Shown here: piece by piece, positions 11,522 to 22,290 of the stretch
Numbering within the stretch: position 1 is the stretch's first letter
Layout: each line of letters starts with the position of its first letter
NCBI GenBank assembly: GCA_009363875.1
Contig: CM018690.1
Span: 18,121,692-18,185,691 of the forward strand
DNA: 64,000 bases
Source: Mikania micrantha
Lineage: Eukaryota > Streptophyta > Magnoliopsida > Asterales > Asteraceae
Direction of reading: 5' to 3'
Notes under the pieces: generated by a model
Seen by the model: the letters and a program-made list of their open reading frames with translations, nothing else
Told to the model about the DNA's origin: nothing
Database searches by the model: none
Translations under genes and position numbers: made by a program

Positions 11522-12300
11522 GGAGATGGTGATAGCGATGGATTCCTGTATATCAAGAAAATTTGCATTCGATCAAAAATATTGGTACAATTAAAATTGC
11601 TATCAAATTCATACTTATTCTTGAATTGCGAATTGAATTTTATCTGATTAAAATTTTATGTAAACCACTATATTCATCCGGATCAAATTTTCTAATTATT
11701 TTCTCCAATACATATTTTTCTAAAATTGTTATTAATATGTTATTACAAATACGAGGAAAGATTAAATGAAAAAGAGATTTTTGCTTAAAAAGAGTAACAA
11801 ACTAATGGAATTTTGACATGCGTCATGATAATTTATATATAACGTCTTATTTTTGTACTAGATTTTTCTGTTTTTGTACTATATTCTTTTTTTGTACTGG
11901 ATTTTTGTGTTTTTCTACTGGATTTTTGTGTTTTTGTACTGTATTTTGTTTTTGTATTACTTTTTTTTACCGAATTTTTATTTTTCTGTACTAGATTTTT
12001 TGTTTTTGTAAGGACCTTTTGTACTATATTTTTTTTTTGTACTTAATTTTTTTTTACTAGATTTTGTTTTTGTACTTGATTTTTGTTTTTATTATTTTTA
12101 GCATATCAAATATCAAACTCTTATTGGTTCTTATTTTTATTAGACAAATTTCCCTGTTAGGGGATCCAACCCTTACAAATACACCTATTAGTAAGACTAA
12201 AATATACAGTAAATTAAAAAGAAAAAAAGAAAGAAAAATAAATAAGTAAATAAGTAAAGTTAATGTATTAAATAAATGTGAATCCAATTCCCCAAGTATG
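11522..12300. repeat. Intergenic region with TTTTTGTACT minisatellite
   Basis: From about 11853 to 12090 a unit close to TTTTTGTACTGGATTTTTGT repeats some ten times with variation. The rest (11545-11850 and 12090-12300) is AT-rich, with no reading frame that resembles a protein I know. Confidence 0.75.
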
Positions 12301-12518
12301 CCAACATATTCACCCTTTGTCCGTGTGAAGCGTACCCGAAGACTCGGTTAATGATACGACCGAACCAAATATATCCATGTTAAATACATCCAAAGAATAG
12401 TTTGGTCAAGATTGATGGGCTTTATTCTCAACACATCTGTCTATAAATACTACAAAGATTATGCACCTTTCATCACAACAAAACCAACCGTCTCTTGCTT
12501 CTTAGAAATCAATTAATC
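12300..12518 (+). promoter_or_regulatory. Promoter and 5' leader of the PR-10 gene
   Basis: A TATA element lies in CTATAAATAC (12441-12450), 69 bases before the start codon, so transcription probably begins near 12475 and the leader is short (about 45 bases). The stretch GTGAAGCGTACCCGAAG (about 12325-12341) and the region down to the ATG are conserved in the relic at 38384-38650 on the other strand. Conservation of about 250 bases between paralogues marks the extent of the duplicated promoter. Confidence 0.7.
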
Positions 12519-13089
12519 ATGTCCATCGTAACTCTTGAAGTTGTGGTCCCCTCTCAATTTCCCGCCAACAGAGTTTTTAAGGCTTTCAGTGATTTTGACA
12601 TTATCGCGCCTAAGGTTAACCCTCAAGTGTTCAAATCCATTGAGACTGTAGAGGGAAATGGAGATGTTGGGACCATCAAGATCTTCACCTTTGGAGATGG
12701 TAAAAAATTGTACCACGTGTTCAATATTCATTTTTTTTCTAACAGATACTTAATAAGGAACTTAATTGTTATATATATATATATTTTTCATTTTAGGTGT
12801 CCCATTTAAAAGTGCAAAGTACAAGGTTGATTCTTTAGATGCAAACAACCATAGTTATAGCTACTCATTCATCGAAGGTGATAACTTGATGGGCGTATTA
12901 GATAGTATCAGCTATCACGTTAATGTTGTTCCTTCTGATAAAGGATGCGTGTTCAAACAAACTGTTAAATATAATTGTAAAAGCGACGAGAAATTACCTG
13001 AAGAGTTTCTAAAAAAGGAGAAAGAATTGTATGAGAACACCTACAAGGCTATCGAGGATTATGCTGCTGCCCATCCTGAAACTTATTAA
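12519..13089 (+). CDS. PR-10 / Bet v 1-like protein, two exons
   Basis: Exon 1 is 12519-12699, the intron 12700-12796 (GT...AG), exon 2 12797-13089, giving 157 residues, the usual PR-10 length, with a split glycine codon at residue 61, the position where PR-10 genes normally carry their single intron. The protein starts MSIVTLEVVVPSQFPANRVF, has the Gly-rich loop GNGDVGTIK at residues 46-54, and ends in a long amphipathic helix (KKEKELYENTYKAIEDYAAA). PR-10 proteins are cytosolic, bind small hydrophobic ligands in a large cavity, and are often induced by stress or pathogens; some are pollen allergens. No frame damage is visible. I chose the start because it matches the family N-terminus and follows the TATA by a normal distance. 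Ligand and role are unknown. Confidence 0.92.
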
Positions 13090-13425
13090 TAATTAATAGC
13101 AAGCCTAGTCTATGTGTTGTGGTTTTAAGTGTGGCTTGAAATAATAGAAAAGGTTTCTATTGGAATAATTGTTGTAAGATGTTCCAGTTTGATGTAATAA
13201 AATATAAGTGACATCTATAAAATAAACTTATTAATTATTTTCTTGATCAATATGCTTTGGTTATTTGACTTTGTTTGGTTATTGATAGACTGATGATTTG
13301 TCAAAGGTTTCAAACATATTGAGGATAACTAATAAAAAATTTTGTGCTTCTTGACTTAACTCGACGCCTTAAATATTGGTTGAAAACAGTCATGCTCTAC
13401 TTGTAACTCAATTATAAATATACAA
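13090..13425 (+). terminator. PR-10 3' UTR and polyadenylation region
   Basis: AATAAA occurs at 13196-13201 and a related signal (AAAATAAAC) near 13220, about 110-130 bases after the stop. The region up to roughly 13420 is homologous to 54958-55290, which shows that a PR-10 paralogue once had its 3' end there. After 13425 the homology ends and the outer copia element begins. Confidence 0.7.
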
Positions 13426-13549
13426 TCCTAATCTATTACAACTTAATCTAAAAACAATGACTCATAATCCTAAAATAGTGACTCAATAAATCAGACAAAA
13501 AAAAAAGTAATACAAAAAACTCTAAGGACAGGTAATTTTATAATTTAAA

Positions 13550-14322
13550 ACCCACAAACACACGCATGCTGCTCAACACATAGCTCGATATCTTTTGTAG
13601 GAGATTGAGAAATTATGTTGTGTTTCTTATTTCCAGTAAATTAAAATTTTCCCAAAAAAAGAAAGTATATACCCGGTAGAAACTTTTGTGACACAATACA
13701 CATACCCAAATCTAAATCAACAAAAGAATTAAGAACAGAATTGCAAACTTTTTAGAATAACAACCCATTACCTTGAGATTTTTTCAAATAACTAATAAAT
13801 CTTAAAGCTATCTGAAGATGTATATTAGAAAAGATGTATGAATTAACTTAAAAATTGAACCACATTGAAATATCAAGTCTAGTGTATGAGAAAAAAAAAT
13901 CAGTTTTCCAATTAATTTCTTGAAACTAAATAAATTTTCTAAAAATAGATTGAGACTCGCACTTTGAAAAAATTATACAGCTTTGTTCAACAGGAGTGTT
14001 AACATGTTTACCTCAAATGACATCAAAACTCAAACAGAAGTTCCAAATAATGCTTCCTTTGTGAAAGATAAATTATTTTTGGAGAATATAAAACTTCAAT
14101 TCTCAATTTTTTTTAAGTCCATACATCTTTAATAAAAAATTAGAACTCAATTTTTTTTTTTGGTTTATTATTTCTGATTATCCCCTATTATTATAATATC
14201 ATCCACATAAACTAACAAAATTATGAACATGAAATGATTTTCTTTATAAAATAAAGAATAATTACATAAACTTTGAACAAATCCATTTTCAATTAACACA
14301 CTTGTTAACTTTTTTTTGAAAC
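13550..14322 (-). pseudogene. Outer copia: RT end and RNase H remains
   Basis: Reading leftward, the segment ELNGF-like KLTSVLIENGFVQ and then LLVYVDDIIIIGDN (near 14170-14210) carry the RT catalytic Asp pair; KHVNTPVEQ (about 13985-14010) and the TRLDIS block (about 13890) match the connection to RNase H, and SQSPTKDIELC-like sequence near 13600 corresponds to the RNase H active-site region. Frames shift many times and stops are frequent. The right edge is the 5-bp duplication CATAT of the inserted copia. Confidence 0.75.
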
Positions 14323-14465
14323 CATATTGTTAACCGATGTTTATATCACATAATTATCGGACTATATTTTGTATATATTTAGCATATTAGTTTCCTTGTA
14401 TAGCTGTTAATTAGTTCCTAATCTCCATCTTTGATATCCCTTTTTTTCCTTCTCCGGCAGCATCC

Positions 14466-14618
14466 ATGGCCGACAAAACCAGCACCCCACTACCGTCCCT
14501 TCACCCGGCATACACCGTCACCGACATCCAGCAGCGCCACCGTCCTAGGCTCCACCCTGCCCCTACCCAACACAAGGGTGGGCTCAACCTTGGCCTCCAA
14601 TTCCACGATCAAATAATA
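14466..14618 (+). pseudogene. Copia gag remnant
   Basis: From ATG at 14466 the sequence reads MADKTSTPLPSLHPAYTV and then TDIQ, the standard start of plant copia Gag, but the nucleocapsid-bearing remainder is missing and the frame runs into the hAT element at 14627. The frame resumes briefly after 15813. Confidence 0.75.
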
Positions 14619-14626
14619 GAAGTGGC

Positions 14627-15805
14627 CAGGGCCGTCTCAAGCATTTCAGAGGCCCTAAGCGGAACTCAAATCCGGGGCCCTTTTTTATTAGCATTTTGTT
14701 TTTCATTATTTACATATTGTTCTTCATTAGCATCTTGTTCTTCATTAATCACATTGTGTTTTTTACATATTTTAGGAAAGATCCTCTTTCTTTCTCAACT
14801 AAAGCATCTAGTTTAATTTTTTCTTCCTTTTTGAACACCCGGATTTGTATTTTCTATTTTGATTTGATATTTAATCAAACAAATAAGTAACAACAAAATC
14901 AAACTAAAAATAAATCATTTATTCAAACTAAGTTCTCAAACAATCAAATTAAACTATTCAAAACGCAAACCTATTTAAGCTAAGCTTATCAAATTAAGTA
15001 ACTAACAACAAATGCACTAAGCTGTTCAAATTAACAAATAAAAAAATTAAACCTTTCAAAATGCAATTATGCAAACCTGATCAAATTAAACTAACAGCAA
15101 TTCAGCAAATCAAACTATTAAGTAATACGAAAATACAAATAACAGCAAATGCAATCAGAAGTCAGAAGAGGAACCAGAATGAGGCAATATTACTTTCCTG
15201 AAAGAGACTTGTATACAATAATCAAAAGAGGAAACCGAGTCTGAACTCGATACTCCACCCTTTGACAGTCCGTCTCCGGCTAAAGGCAGTCGGCAATCGG
15301 AAGTCACTTTGACTCTTGAGTTGTCAGTAGCTAGTAGGGAGTAATCGAGAAGAGTTCAAACCTATTCAAACTGAGGAGAGAGATTAATCGAGCTAGTAAT
15401 CGAGGATTCAAGAGGAAGAGGAAGTGAGGGCAGTCGATTTAAGGAAATGTGTACTCGTGTCTCAAGCAACGGCTATATAAGCAACGAAAATTGGAAACGT
15501 AAGGGCGTAAGGCATCCTTGATTCTTCTCATCTCCCGAGCCTGGCGCATGCTGTGAATCGTCTTTTTGACTTCTCCAATCTCCAATTCTCCACCTTGAAA
15601 ATTGAAACCCGAATCTCTTTTCTTAAGCGGTGGAAATTAAGCGGCCTACTCCAAAGTCCATACAACCACTCTCCACATGCCCACAAGCCCACCAAGAAGC
15701 CCACTTTCTAAACCCAAATACATTACAAGTAATTTAAGAATGGAGGCCTATAAAAATGGGGCCCTAGGCAAAAGCCTAGTCTACAAGCCCATTGGGCCGG
15801 CCTTG
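14627..15805. mobile_element. hAT element with CAGGGCCG ends inside copia gag
   Basis: Identical 8-mers GAAGTGGC flank the segment (14619-14626 and 15806-15813). Ends CAGGGCCGTCTC and, read inward from the right, CAAGGCCGGCCC are inverted repeats. The ends carry GGGGCCC blocks; the centre is AT-rich followed by a GA-rich tract with a TATATAAG element near 15474. No transposase is encoded, so it is non-autonomous; the termini suggest the Tip100-like branch of hAT. Confidence 0.85.
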
Positions 15806-15817
15806 GAAGTGGCCAGC

Positions 15818-16028
15818 AACAAAAATCCCAAGAGTCAGCTCATTTAGCCGTAGTGGACTGACTGGAACCCACTCAACTAGCCGAAGCAGTTCAGGCCCTC
15901 TCTATGGACACCGGAGACATGGATGATCAGTGGCATTTTGACACCGGTGCCTCCTATCATGTCACGAACGATGAGGGTAAACTTTCAACTTTTTATACGT
16001 ATTCACCAATAGAGTCAATATTTGTGGG
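15818..16028 (+). pseudogene. Copia protease fragment
   Basis: The aspartic protease signature DTGAS is intact at about 15940-15954 in the context QWHFDTGASYHVT. The reading frame is cut at 16028 by the MITE at 16029-16448 and resumes at 16457. Confidence 0.8.
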
Positions 16029-16448
16029 TAGGGTTCAAAAAAATCCATATATCCGAATCCGGATCCAAAATATCCGAAAAAATCGGATATCCGGAAGTTC
16101 AGATGTCCGGAACTTCGGATTCGGATACCTATTTTGAAAATTTTCGGATAGTTCGGATATCGGATATCCGAAACATATTTTTTTTCGGATATTCAGATAC
16201 TTTTTTCGGATAATTTTTCGGATATCCGAATATTTTTCGGATATTTCGGATAATTTTAGGATATTTTTTGGATATCTGGATATTTTTCGGATATCCGGTT
16301 AATTTTTGGATATTTTGATATCCGAAATATATATTTTTTAAATTTTTTATTATTTTTTCTGATTTCGGATACAGATTCGGATATTGAAAACCACTATCCG
16401 AAATTTTCGAATATCCGAAGTTCGGATATCTGAAAATGAACACCTCTA
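16029..16448. mobile_element. hAT-type MITE full of ATATCCGAA
   Basis: Exact 8-bp duplications TTTGTGGG (16021-16028 and 16449-16456) border a segment that starts TAGGGTTCA and ends TGAACACCTCTA. The body is almost entirely built from ATATCCG/CGGATAT units in both orientations. It interrupts the protease region of the copia element and has no coding function. Confidence 0.92.
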
Positions 16449-16456
16449 TTTGTGGG

Positions 16457-17640
16457 TAATGGCAATAAAATACCATTCCTTGGATCGGGTAACTCCACCA
16501 TTCCTACAAACAAACGATTGCTCAACCTAAAAACCGTTTTGTTCAATCCCAATATTACTAAAAATCTTATCTCTGTGCGTAAATTCAATATTGATAATTT
16601 CACTTCTATTGAATTTGATCCTTTTGGTTTTTCTGTGAAGGATTTCAAGATTGGCACAATCCTGAGTCGTCATAATAGTGACAGTGACCTCTATCCACTC
16701 ACAAAAAATGCTTCCACCGCCACTGCTTGTTTGATTGCAAATAAAGATTCAATGTTTTGGCATAACCGCCTTGGACACCCAGGACAACCAGTCATGGACT
16801 TTCTTCGTTCTCATAATTTTATTTCATGTAATAAATTGCAAGCTCCTTTAATTTTGTTTGTCATGCTTGCCAGTTGCCGAAACATAAACGATTGTCGTTT
16901 TCTGATTCTATAAATCGTAGTTTATTGCCATTTGCGATTATACATTGTGATTTATGGACATCACCAATTTTGAGTCATGCCGGTTATAAATATTACATGG
17001 TTCTAATCGGCAGTTTTACACAATTTACATGGGTGTGTCCCTTAAGGTTTAAATATGAATCATTTGATAAATTTGTTCATTTTCACAAACTTATTGCAAC
17101 TCAATTCCATATGCAAATTCAAGCGTTTCAATGTGACATTGGACGAGAATCCGACAACACCAGCTTTAAAAACTTTGCAATTAAAAATGGCATCCAATTG
17201 CGTTTCTCATGTCCTCACACGTCACAACAAAACGGGAAATCTGAACGGATGATCCGACGCTTGAAAGATATCATGTTCACATTACTTACTCGTGCATCTC
17301 TCCCATCCAAATTCTGGGTTGAAGCCTTACACACCGCATCCACCCTCCACAACATTCTTCCTACAAAACTTCACAACAATCAAACACCTACTTCTTTCCT
17401 CTCCCATCAAACCCCATCCTATGATCACTTACGTGTGTTCGGGTGTCTCTGTTACCCCAACACATCTGCCACCCGTTCTCACAAAGTAATCCCCCGCTCC
17501 ACACCATGCGCATTAATTCCTTGGGTATCCCACCAACTACAGCGGGTATCGTTTTCTTGACATCTCTAGTGGCAAAACCATCTTCTCTCGCCACGTCATC
17601 TTTGACGAGTCAAAATTCCCCTACAATCACAAATATGTCC
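16457..17640 (+). pseudogene. Copia pre-integrase and integrase
   Basis: The GAG-pre-integrase block MFWHNRLGHPGQP lies near 16750-16790. After a frameshift at about 16870 the integrase core follows (ORF from 16874): HCDLW with the first Asp, FQCDIGRESDN with the second (Asn after Asp replaced by Ile) and NGKSERMIRRLKD with the catalytic Glu, then VFGCLCY. The original product inserts the cDNA into the genome. Frame changes at about 17480 end the useful sequence. Confidence 0.85.
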
Positions 17641-17949
17641 TGAAACCCAACCATTCATTCCTTAACCCATCCTCGATCATCTTTAACCATCCTACACCAT
17701 TGGTTGTTTCTCCTGACCCACCTATTCCTTCTTCACCAACACACACGCCACCCACCGAAACACAACTTTCCCCTCCTACAAATGAGGCTCATCTCCCAAA
17801 CCAAAACCCAATTCCCAATCCCATTACTGTCATATCTGATGCCTCAACATCCTCCACTAATACCCAACCTAACATGGCATCCCATTCCTCCGACATCGAC
17901 CATCCAACCCCCACATACGGCCCCACTTCCACTCATCCCATGCAAACTC

Positions 17950-18670
17950 AGTCTCGTTATGGTATCATCAAAACTCGTACACCGCTTAACTTGAACACCC
18001 AAACTTCCTCTACTTTGTCTCCACTACCCACATCTCACTCTTCCGCTCTCACCGGTCCGAACTGGAAAATTACCATGTATAACGAATATGATGCTCTAAT
18101 GGAAAATAATACGTGGGAATTAGTTCCGAGACCCATAGGTGCACCGATTATTAGATGTATGTGGTTGTTTAAACATAATTTCAGGCTGATGGCTCATTGG
18201 AACGTTACAAAGCTCGCCTCGTGGTAAATGGGAAAATTCAAACTGTCGGGGTTGATTGTGATAAAACATTTAGTCCTGTTGTAAAACCTACAACTATTTG
18301 GATGGTTCTTAGCCTTGCATCATCAAAATCATGGCCTATCCATCAAATGGATGTCAAAAATGCGTTTCTCAACGGTCACATAAAAGAAACAATCTATATG
18401 TTCCAACCCCCGGGTTTCGTATCTGATACAAATCCGAAATATGTTTGTCAACTGAAACGATCACTGTGCGGACTAAAGCAAGCTCCACGTGCCTGGTATC
18501 AACGGTTCGCGAATTACATCTCTAAATGTGGCTTCAAAAGTAGTACATGCGATACATCTCTATATATCTACCACAAGGGATCCCAGTTGGCTTATCTATT
18601 ACTGTATGTTGATGATATTATCCTGATCGCTTTGACTGACAAGTTACTTAGACATATTATTGCCTCTTAG
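17950..18670 (+). pseudogene. Copia reverse transcriptase
   Basis: The RT begins around NEYDALMENNTWELVPRP (18080-18135), changes frame near 18195, and continues with WPIHQMDVKNAFLNGH, SLCGLKQAPRAWYQ and the catalytic LLYVDDIILI (about 18600-18630). A TAG at 18668-18670 stops the frame before the next segment at 18686. The catalytic aspartates are kept, the reading frame is not. Confidence 0.88.
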
Positions 18671-18685
18671 TCAAAAGAATTCAAA

Positions 18686-19572
18686 ATGACTGACTTAGGC
18701 CCCTTACGCCACTTTCTTGGCATCAAAGTTCAACAACAAGATGGTAGTTTATTTCTATCACAATCCAATTACGCATCTGATATTTTGTCCAGTGCAAAAA
18801 TGTCTAATTGTAAGCCTGTCAGCACCCCCGTCGAGGCTGGCTCAAAACCCAGCGCCACAGCCGGCCCGGTTTTTAAGGACGGTCCGTTATATCGAAGCTT
18901 AGCCGGTGCGCTCCAATACCTCACGATCACACAACCGGATATATCATATGCCGTCCAGCAGGTGTGTTTGTTCATGCATGATCCGCGAGAGCCACATATT
19001 CAGTTCCTTAAACGCATTCTCAGATACATCAAAGGCACTGTCTATCATGGTCTACTCATCTCGCCTTCCTCATCCACAAAGCTCACGGCATACTCGGATG
19101 CCGACTTTGGAGGATGCCCCGAATCTCACCGCTCCACCTCAGGCTATTGGGTTTCTTGGGTGCAAACTTTATATCTTGGTCTTCGAAACGACAAGCCACT
19201 ATGTCTCGGTCAAGCGTCGAAGCAAAATATAGGGGCGTTGCAAATGCTACTGCCGAGGTATGCTGGATACGTAATCTTTTACTCGAGCTTCATGTCCTGT
19301 TCACACATGCTACACTTATCTATTGTGGCAACGTCTCGGCAGTATACCTTTCAGACAATCCGGTGCAACATCAACATACCAAGCACATCGAGCTCGATAT
19401 TCATTTTGTTCGAGAAAAAGTCAGACATGGCACAGTCAAGGTACTTCATATTCCAGCTGACTATCAATATGCTGATGTCTTCACCAAAGGACTCCCAAAA
19501 CATCTTTTTCAACGTTTTCGATCCAGCTTATGCATGCGTCAACCTGCGGCTCAAACTGCATGGGAGTGTTAA
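18686..19572 (+). pseudogene. Copia RT end and RNase H
   Basis: The segment opens MTDLGPLRHFLGIKV, passes DISYAVQQVCLFMHDP and reaches the RNase H start AYSDADFGGCPESHRSTSGYW; a frameshift near 19160 moves the remainder (SVEAKYRGVANATAEVCWI, HTKHIELDIHFVREKV, ADVFTKGLP) to another frame. The polyprotein stop overlaps the first bases of the 3' LTR, as is common in copia elements. Confidence 0.88.
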
Positions 19573-19732
19573 CCGATGTTTATATCACATAATTATCGGA
19601 CTATATTTTGTATATATTTAGCATATTAGGTTCCTTGTATAGCTGTTAGTTCCTAGAATTGCTCCTATTCTCTTATATATTGGCTGTACAAATCAATGAA
19701 AATAATCAAGAGAGTATATTGATATTCTTACA
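19567..19732 (+). repeat. 3' LTR of the inserted copia (166 bp)
   Basis: It begins TGTTAACCGATG, ends GATATTCTTACA and is followed by the duplication CATAT. The first hundred bases repeat the start of the element at 14328 with very few differences, so the insertion is not very old. A CTTATATATTGG element near 19672 may be its TATA box. Confidence 0.9.
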
Positions 19733-19737
19733 CATAT

Positions 19738-20103
19738 AAGCATTTAATCAGCATACACATCTTTTTATTTGATTTGGAATAACATACTTCAGGAAAGGAT
19801 GTATACACTTCTTCAAACAAATTTTCATATAAGAAGATGTTATTAACATATAATTGATACAAAGACCCAACTGTTTCGAACAACAAGATTAAAAATAATT
19901 CAAATAGTAATCATATTTACAATAGGTGAGAAAGATTCGTTAAAGTCAACTCCCTTTTGATTGTAACCCTTAGGCCTTAGCTACTAACTAAGTTTTATAC
20001 CTATCTCTTCTGTTGTCTTATATTTAATCCTAAACACCCACTTGCAGCCAATAGTTTTTTTTCTTCTGGGAGGTGAATCTACAATTTCTTAAGTTTGATT
20101 TCT
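19738..20103 (-). pseudogene. Outer copia reverse transcriptase core
   Basis: Read on the minus strand, PPRRKKTIGCKWVFRIKYKT (about 20070-20010), KGYNQKGVDFNESFSPIVN (about 19960-19900) and later WVFVS-like sequence match the N-terminal half of copia RT. Stops and frame losses are dense. The left edge is the target duplication of the inserted copia. Confidence 0.78.
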
Positions 20104-20331
20104 TTTTTTTTTTGAACGGCGAAGGTCTCAATCGTGTGAACCCACTGATTCCAGGCCATGTCACTAAAGTCTAGTTATCTAGACCTCCCATGAGCCACCA
20201 CAACCACCCCACTGGGAAAACCCCCCGACCCCCCTCAGACCCATTTTTCACTGCGAAAGGGATTAGAACCCATAACCTCCCATATGAAAGAATCATTGGA
20301 TACCACTGAAACAATGCCTCTTTGGTTTCTA
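20104..20331 (-). mobile_element. SINE with 10-bp duplication
   Basis: The minus strand reads from a tRNA-like head to an A tail (plus-strand T run at 20104-20112). Identical flanks TTTGATTTCT (20094-20103 and 20332-20341) are the target duplication. A box B-like motif GGTTATGGGTTCTAATCC and a box A-like AGTGGTATCCAATG lie in the head, as in tRNA-derived SINEs transcribed by RNA polymerase III. Length is 228 bp, the same as the SINE at 45578-45805. Confidence 0.85.
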
Positions 20332-20341
20332 TTTGATTTCT

Positions 20342-20574
20342 ATTTAAAGGCTCCATTTTAGAATTCATGGGGTACCATTTGATTTCTATTTAAAGCCTTC
20401 ATTTTAGAATTCATGGCATGCACCCAATTACTATTTATTTTTTGCTTCATAATATTTCCTCGGTAGTTTAATTTAAGTTTGACGCCAAAGATATTACCAT
20501 ATATACATTTGTAAAGTGAAGGAACAGTAATAATAGTAAATAAATAAAAATATTGCCAGATTTACCCTTCTTTA
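20342..20574 (-). pseudogene. Outer copia RT start, with a 47-bp tandem duplication
   Basis: On the minus strand the phrase WVHAMNSKMKALNRNQ corresponds to the opening of copia RT. The stretch is present twice in tandem (about 20341-20387 and 20388-20434). Beyond 20450 the sequence is AT-rich up to the Helitron border at 20574. Confidence 0.65.
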
Positions 20575-21181
20575 TCTATATATATACAAAACTACTAACA
20601 ATAGTTTATTAGATAAATATATATACTTTTCAAATGTAAACATCAATGCAATCTTGTCTTGGTGGTTAAAGCTTTATCATCTCTTAAAAGAGGTTGGAGT
20701 TTCAAATCCATTAAAGCCAAATTACATTCTTTTTTTATATTTTTTTGTTTTCCTTTGCTAATTTAATTGGGTAAAAATAACAATAATTATTTTTTATGTT
20801 TCTTTTTTTTGCTAATTTAATTACGTAATAATAATAATAATAATTAAATAATACTAACAATTAAATATATAATAAATTAGTAACAGTAAAAAATATAAAT
20901 AATTACATTGTTTTCTCCATTTTATTTATTTGTCGCATTCGTTTGTGAAGATTTAATTTACTGTTTGACGTGTTTTTATATCAACATATTGATATACGTG
21001 GTCCTGTCTTCATTCTGGTATTCGTCACACCACATTTGCGACGCTTTAGGCTTTTATGCCAAAGTGACAATTATTGTGACGTGTTTTTATATCTACATTT
21101 TGATATACGAGGTCATGTCTTCATTCTGGTATTCGCAACTGTAGCGAAATTTCCGCCGCAATGCGCAGTGAAACCCACTAG
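20575..21181 (+). mobile_element. Non-autonomous Helitron with a tRNA-like module
   Basis: The 5' end TCTATATATATAC follows A20574; the 3' end has a GC-rich hairpin region (TTCCGCCGCAATGCGCAG, 21151-21168) and ends CTAG (21178-21181) before T. Near the 5' end, GGTGGTTAAAGC (20661-20672) and GTTTCAAATCC (20699-20709) resemble box A and box B of a pol III promoter. Two diverged copies of a unit of about 60 bp (TATATCAACATATTGATATA / GTCTTCATTCTGGTATTCG) lie at 20968-21030 and 21080-21141. No Rep/helicase is encoded. A related element lies on the minus strand at 42549-43745. Confidence 0.8.
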
Positions 21182-21850
21182 TTCTTAGACATATGCAAAT
21201 AATTAACTACCTTTCCAATTCCTTATTTGACTTTTCCTTCAACCATAAAGTATAACGACTTATGAGGAAATTTAACTGGTCTATTAGACATCCTGGGTTG
21301 AGAACCGAATGGATCTTGCCCCGCACATGTGTTACGTTCATCGTAAGACCTAGATGCGTCCTCAAGTTCCCCTCATCTGGGTTCAACTTACCACTAAACA
21401 TCAACTTGGGTTTCTTGAGATTTTGTCCCCTATCATCATTGGGGACACTATCACTAGAAAATTTTTGAGATTCAAAAATGCCAAAAAAATTCAATTGATT
21501 TACTTCTTGATTATTAGAACTAGAACCTGTTATCCTTAAAAGGAAAAATTTTCTTCATAGAAGTGTACATCTCTTGAAAATAAAATTGTTTTTGACTTAA
21601 GATAACAATTTGTAACCTTTTTTTAGATTTGTACACCCAATAAAAACATATTTTCTACACAACTTGAAAATTTAACAGAAATATTTAAAATCGTGAAAAA
21701 ACAAAGACAATCAAAACTATTCAAATGACCTAAAAAGGGCATAAAACCAAAAACTGCCTCATCAGGATTTTTTACCTAACAAAACTGATGAAGGTAAAAT
21801 GTTAATTAAATAAACTACAATAGAACACATTTATACTAAAAACTTAGGGA
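21182..21850 (-). pseudogene. Outer copia segment between integrase and RT
   Basis: On the minus strand, after the integrase end, decayed phrases with FPFKD (about 21545-21560), FFESQ-like FGIFESQKFSSDSVPNDDRG (about 21490-21435) and further copia linker sequence follow. This is the usual variable region before RT. Nothing else is visible here. Confidence 0.6.
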
Positions 21851-22290
21851 AACTCCCCTTGAAACATTAAAGATCTTGTTACATTCAACAAATATCTATG
21901 TTTTCTCTCAGCTATTTCATTATGAGGTGGCGTATATGCGTAAGAAATCTTATGCAAAATACCTTTTGAACCAAAATAGTTAACATTTTGACTGATCACA
22001 AACTTAGTGTCAACTCCCCTTGAAACATTAAAGATCTTATTACATTTAACAAATATCTATGTTTTCTCTCAGCTATTCCATTATGAGGTGGCGTATATGC
22101 GTAAGAAATCTTATGCAAAATACCTTTTGAACCAAAATAGTTAACATTTTGACTATTCACAAACTTAGTGTCATTATGATTACTAAATACCTTAACTGTT
22201 TTTTCAAACCGGTTATTGATCAATTCACATAATTTTACTATATTTAATAGGCTCAAAAAACCCAAGCCTAAAACGCCCAAACCGGAACTA
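21851..22290 (-). pseudogene. Outer copia integrase fragment with 161-bp tandem duplication
   Basis: On the minus strand KVFSNHNDTKFVNSQNVNYF and SYAYTPPHNGIAERKHRYLL (about 22200-22050) match the integrase core around the second Asp and the catalytic Glu (the position NGIAERKH). A 161-bp unit holding this sequence is repeated in tandem (starts at 21851 and 22012). The duplication post-dates the element because both copies are nearly the same. Confidence 0.85.

Larger units (their letters stand above)
14328..19732 (+). mobile_element. Inserted copia retrotransposon with 5-bp duplication
   Basis: The element starts TGTTAACCG and ends TTCTTACA, flanked by CATAT on both sides (14323-14327 and 19733-19737). 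The 3' LTR is complete (19567-19732, 166 bp); the 5' LTR matches only for its first 100 bases or so (14328 to about 14430), after which the rest of the LTR, primer-binding site and leader are missing. Gag is mostly deleted; protease, integrase, RT and RNase H follow in order on the plus strand with several stops and frame changes. Two hAT-type elements lie inside (14627-15805 and 16029-16448). Confidence 0.92.
13430..22290 (-). mobile_element. Outer copia retrotransposon, decayed and repeatedly interrupted
   Basis: Fragments of one copia polyprotein appear in order on the minus strand: integrase (22280-21860), the post-integrase segment (21850-21200), start of reverse transcriptase (20440-20342), RT core (20090-19760), the YVDD region (14320-14170), and RNase H (13930-13550). 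Between them sit a Helitron (20575-21181), a SINE (20104-20331) and a whole second copia element (14328-19732). Removing the inserts restores a colinear but heavily mutated element. No clear LTRs remain; an AT-rich stretch at 13430-13545 may be the 3' LTR. Confidence 0.8.
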
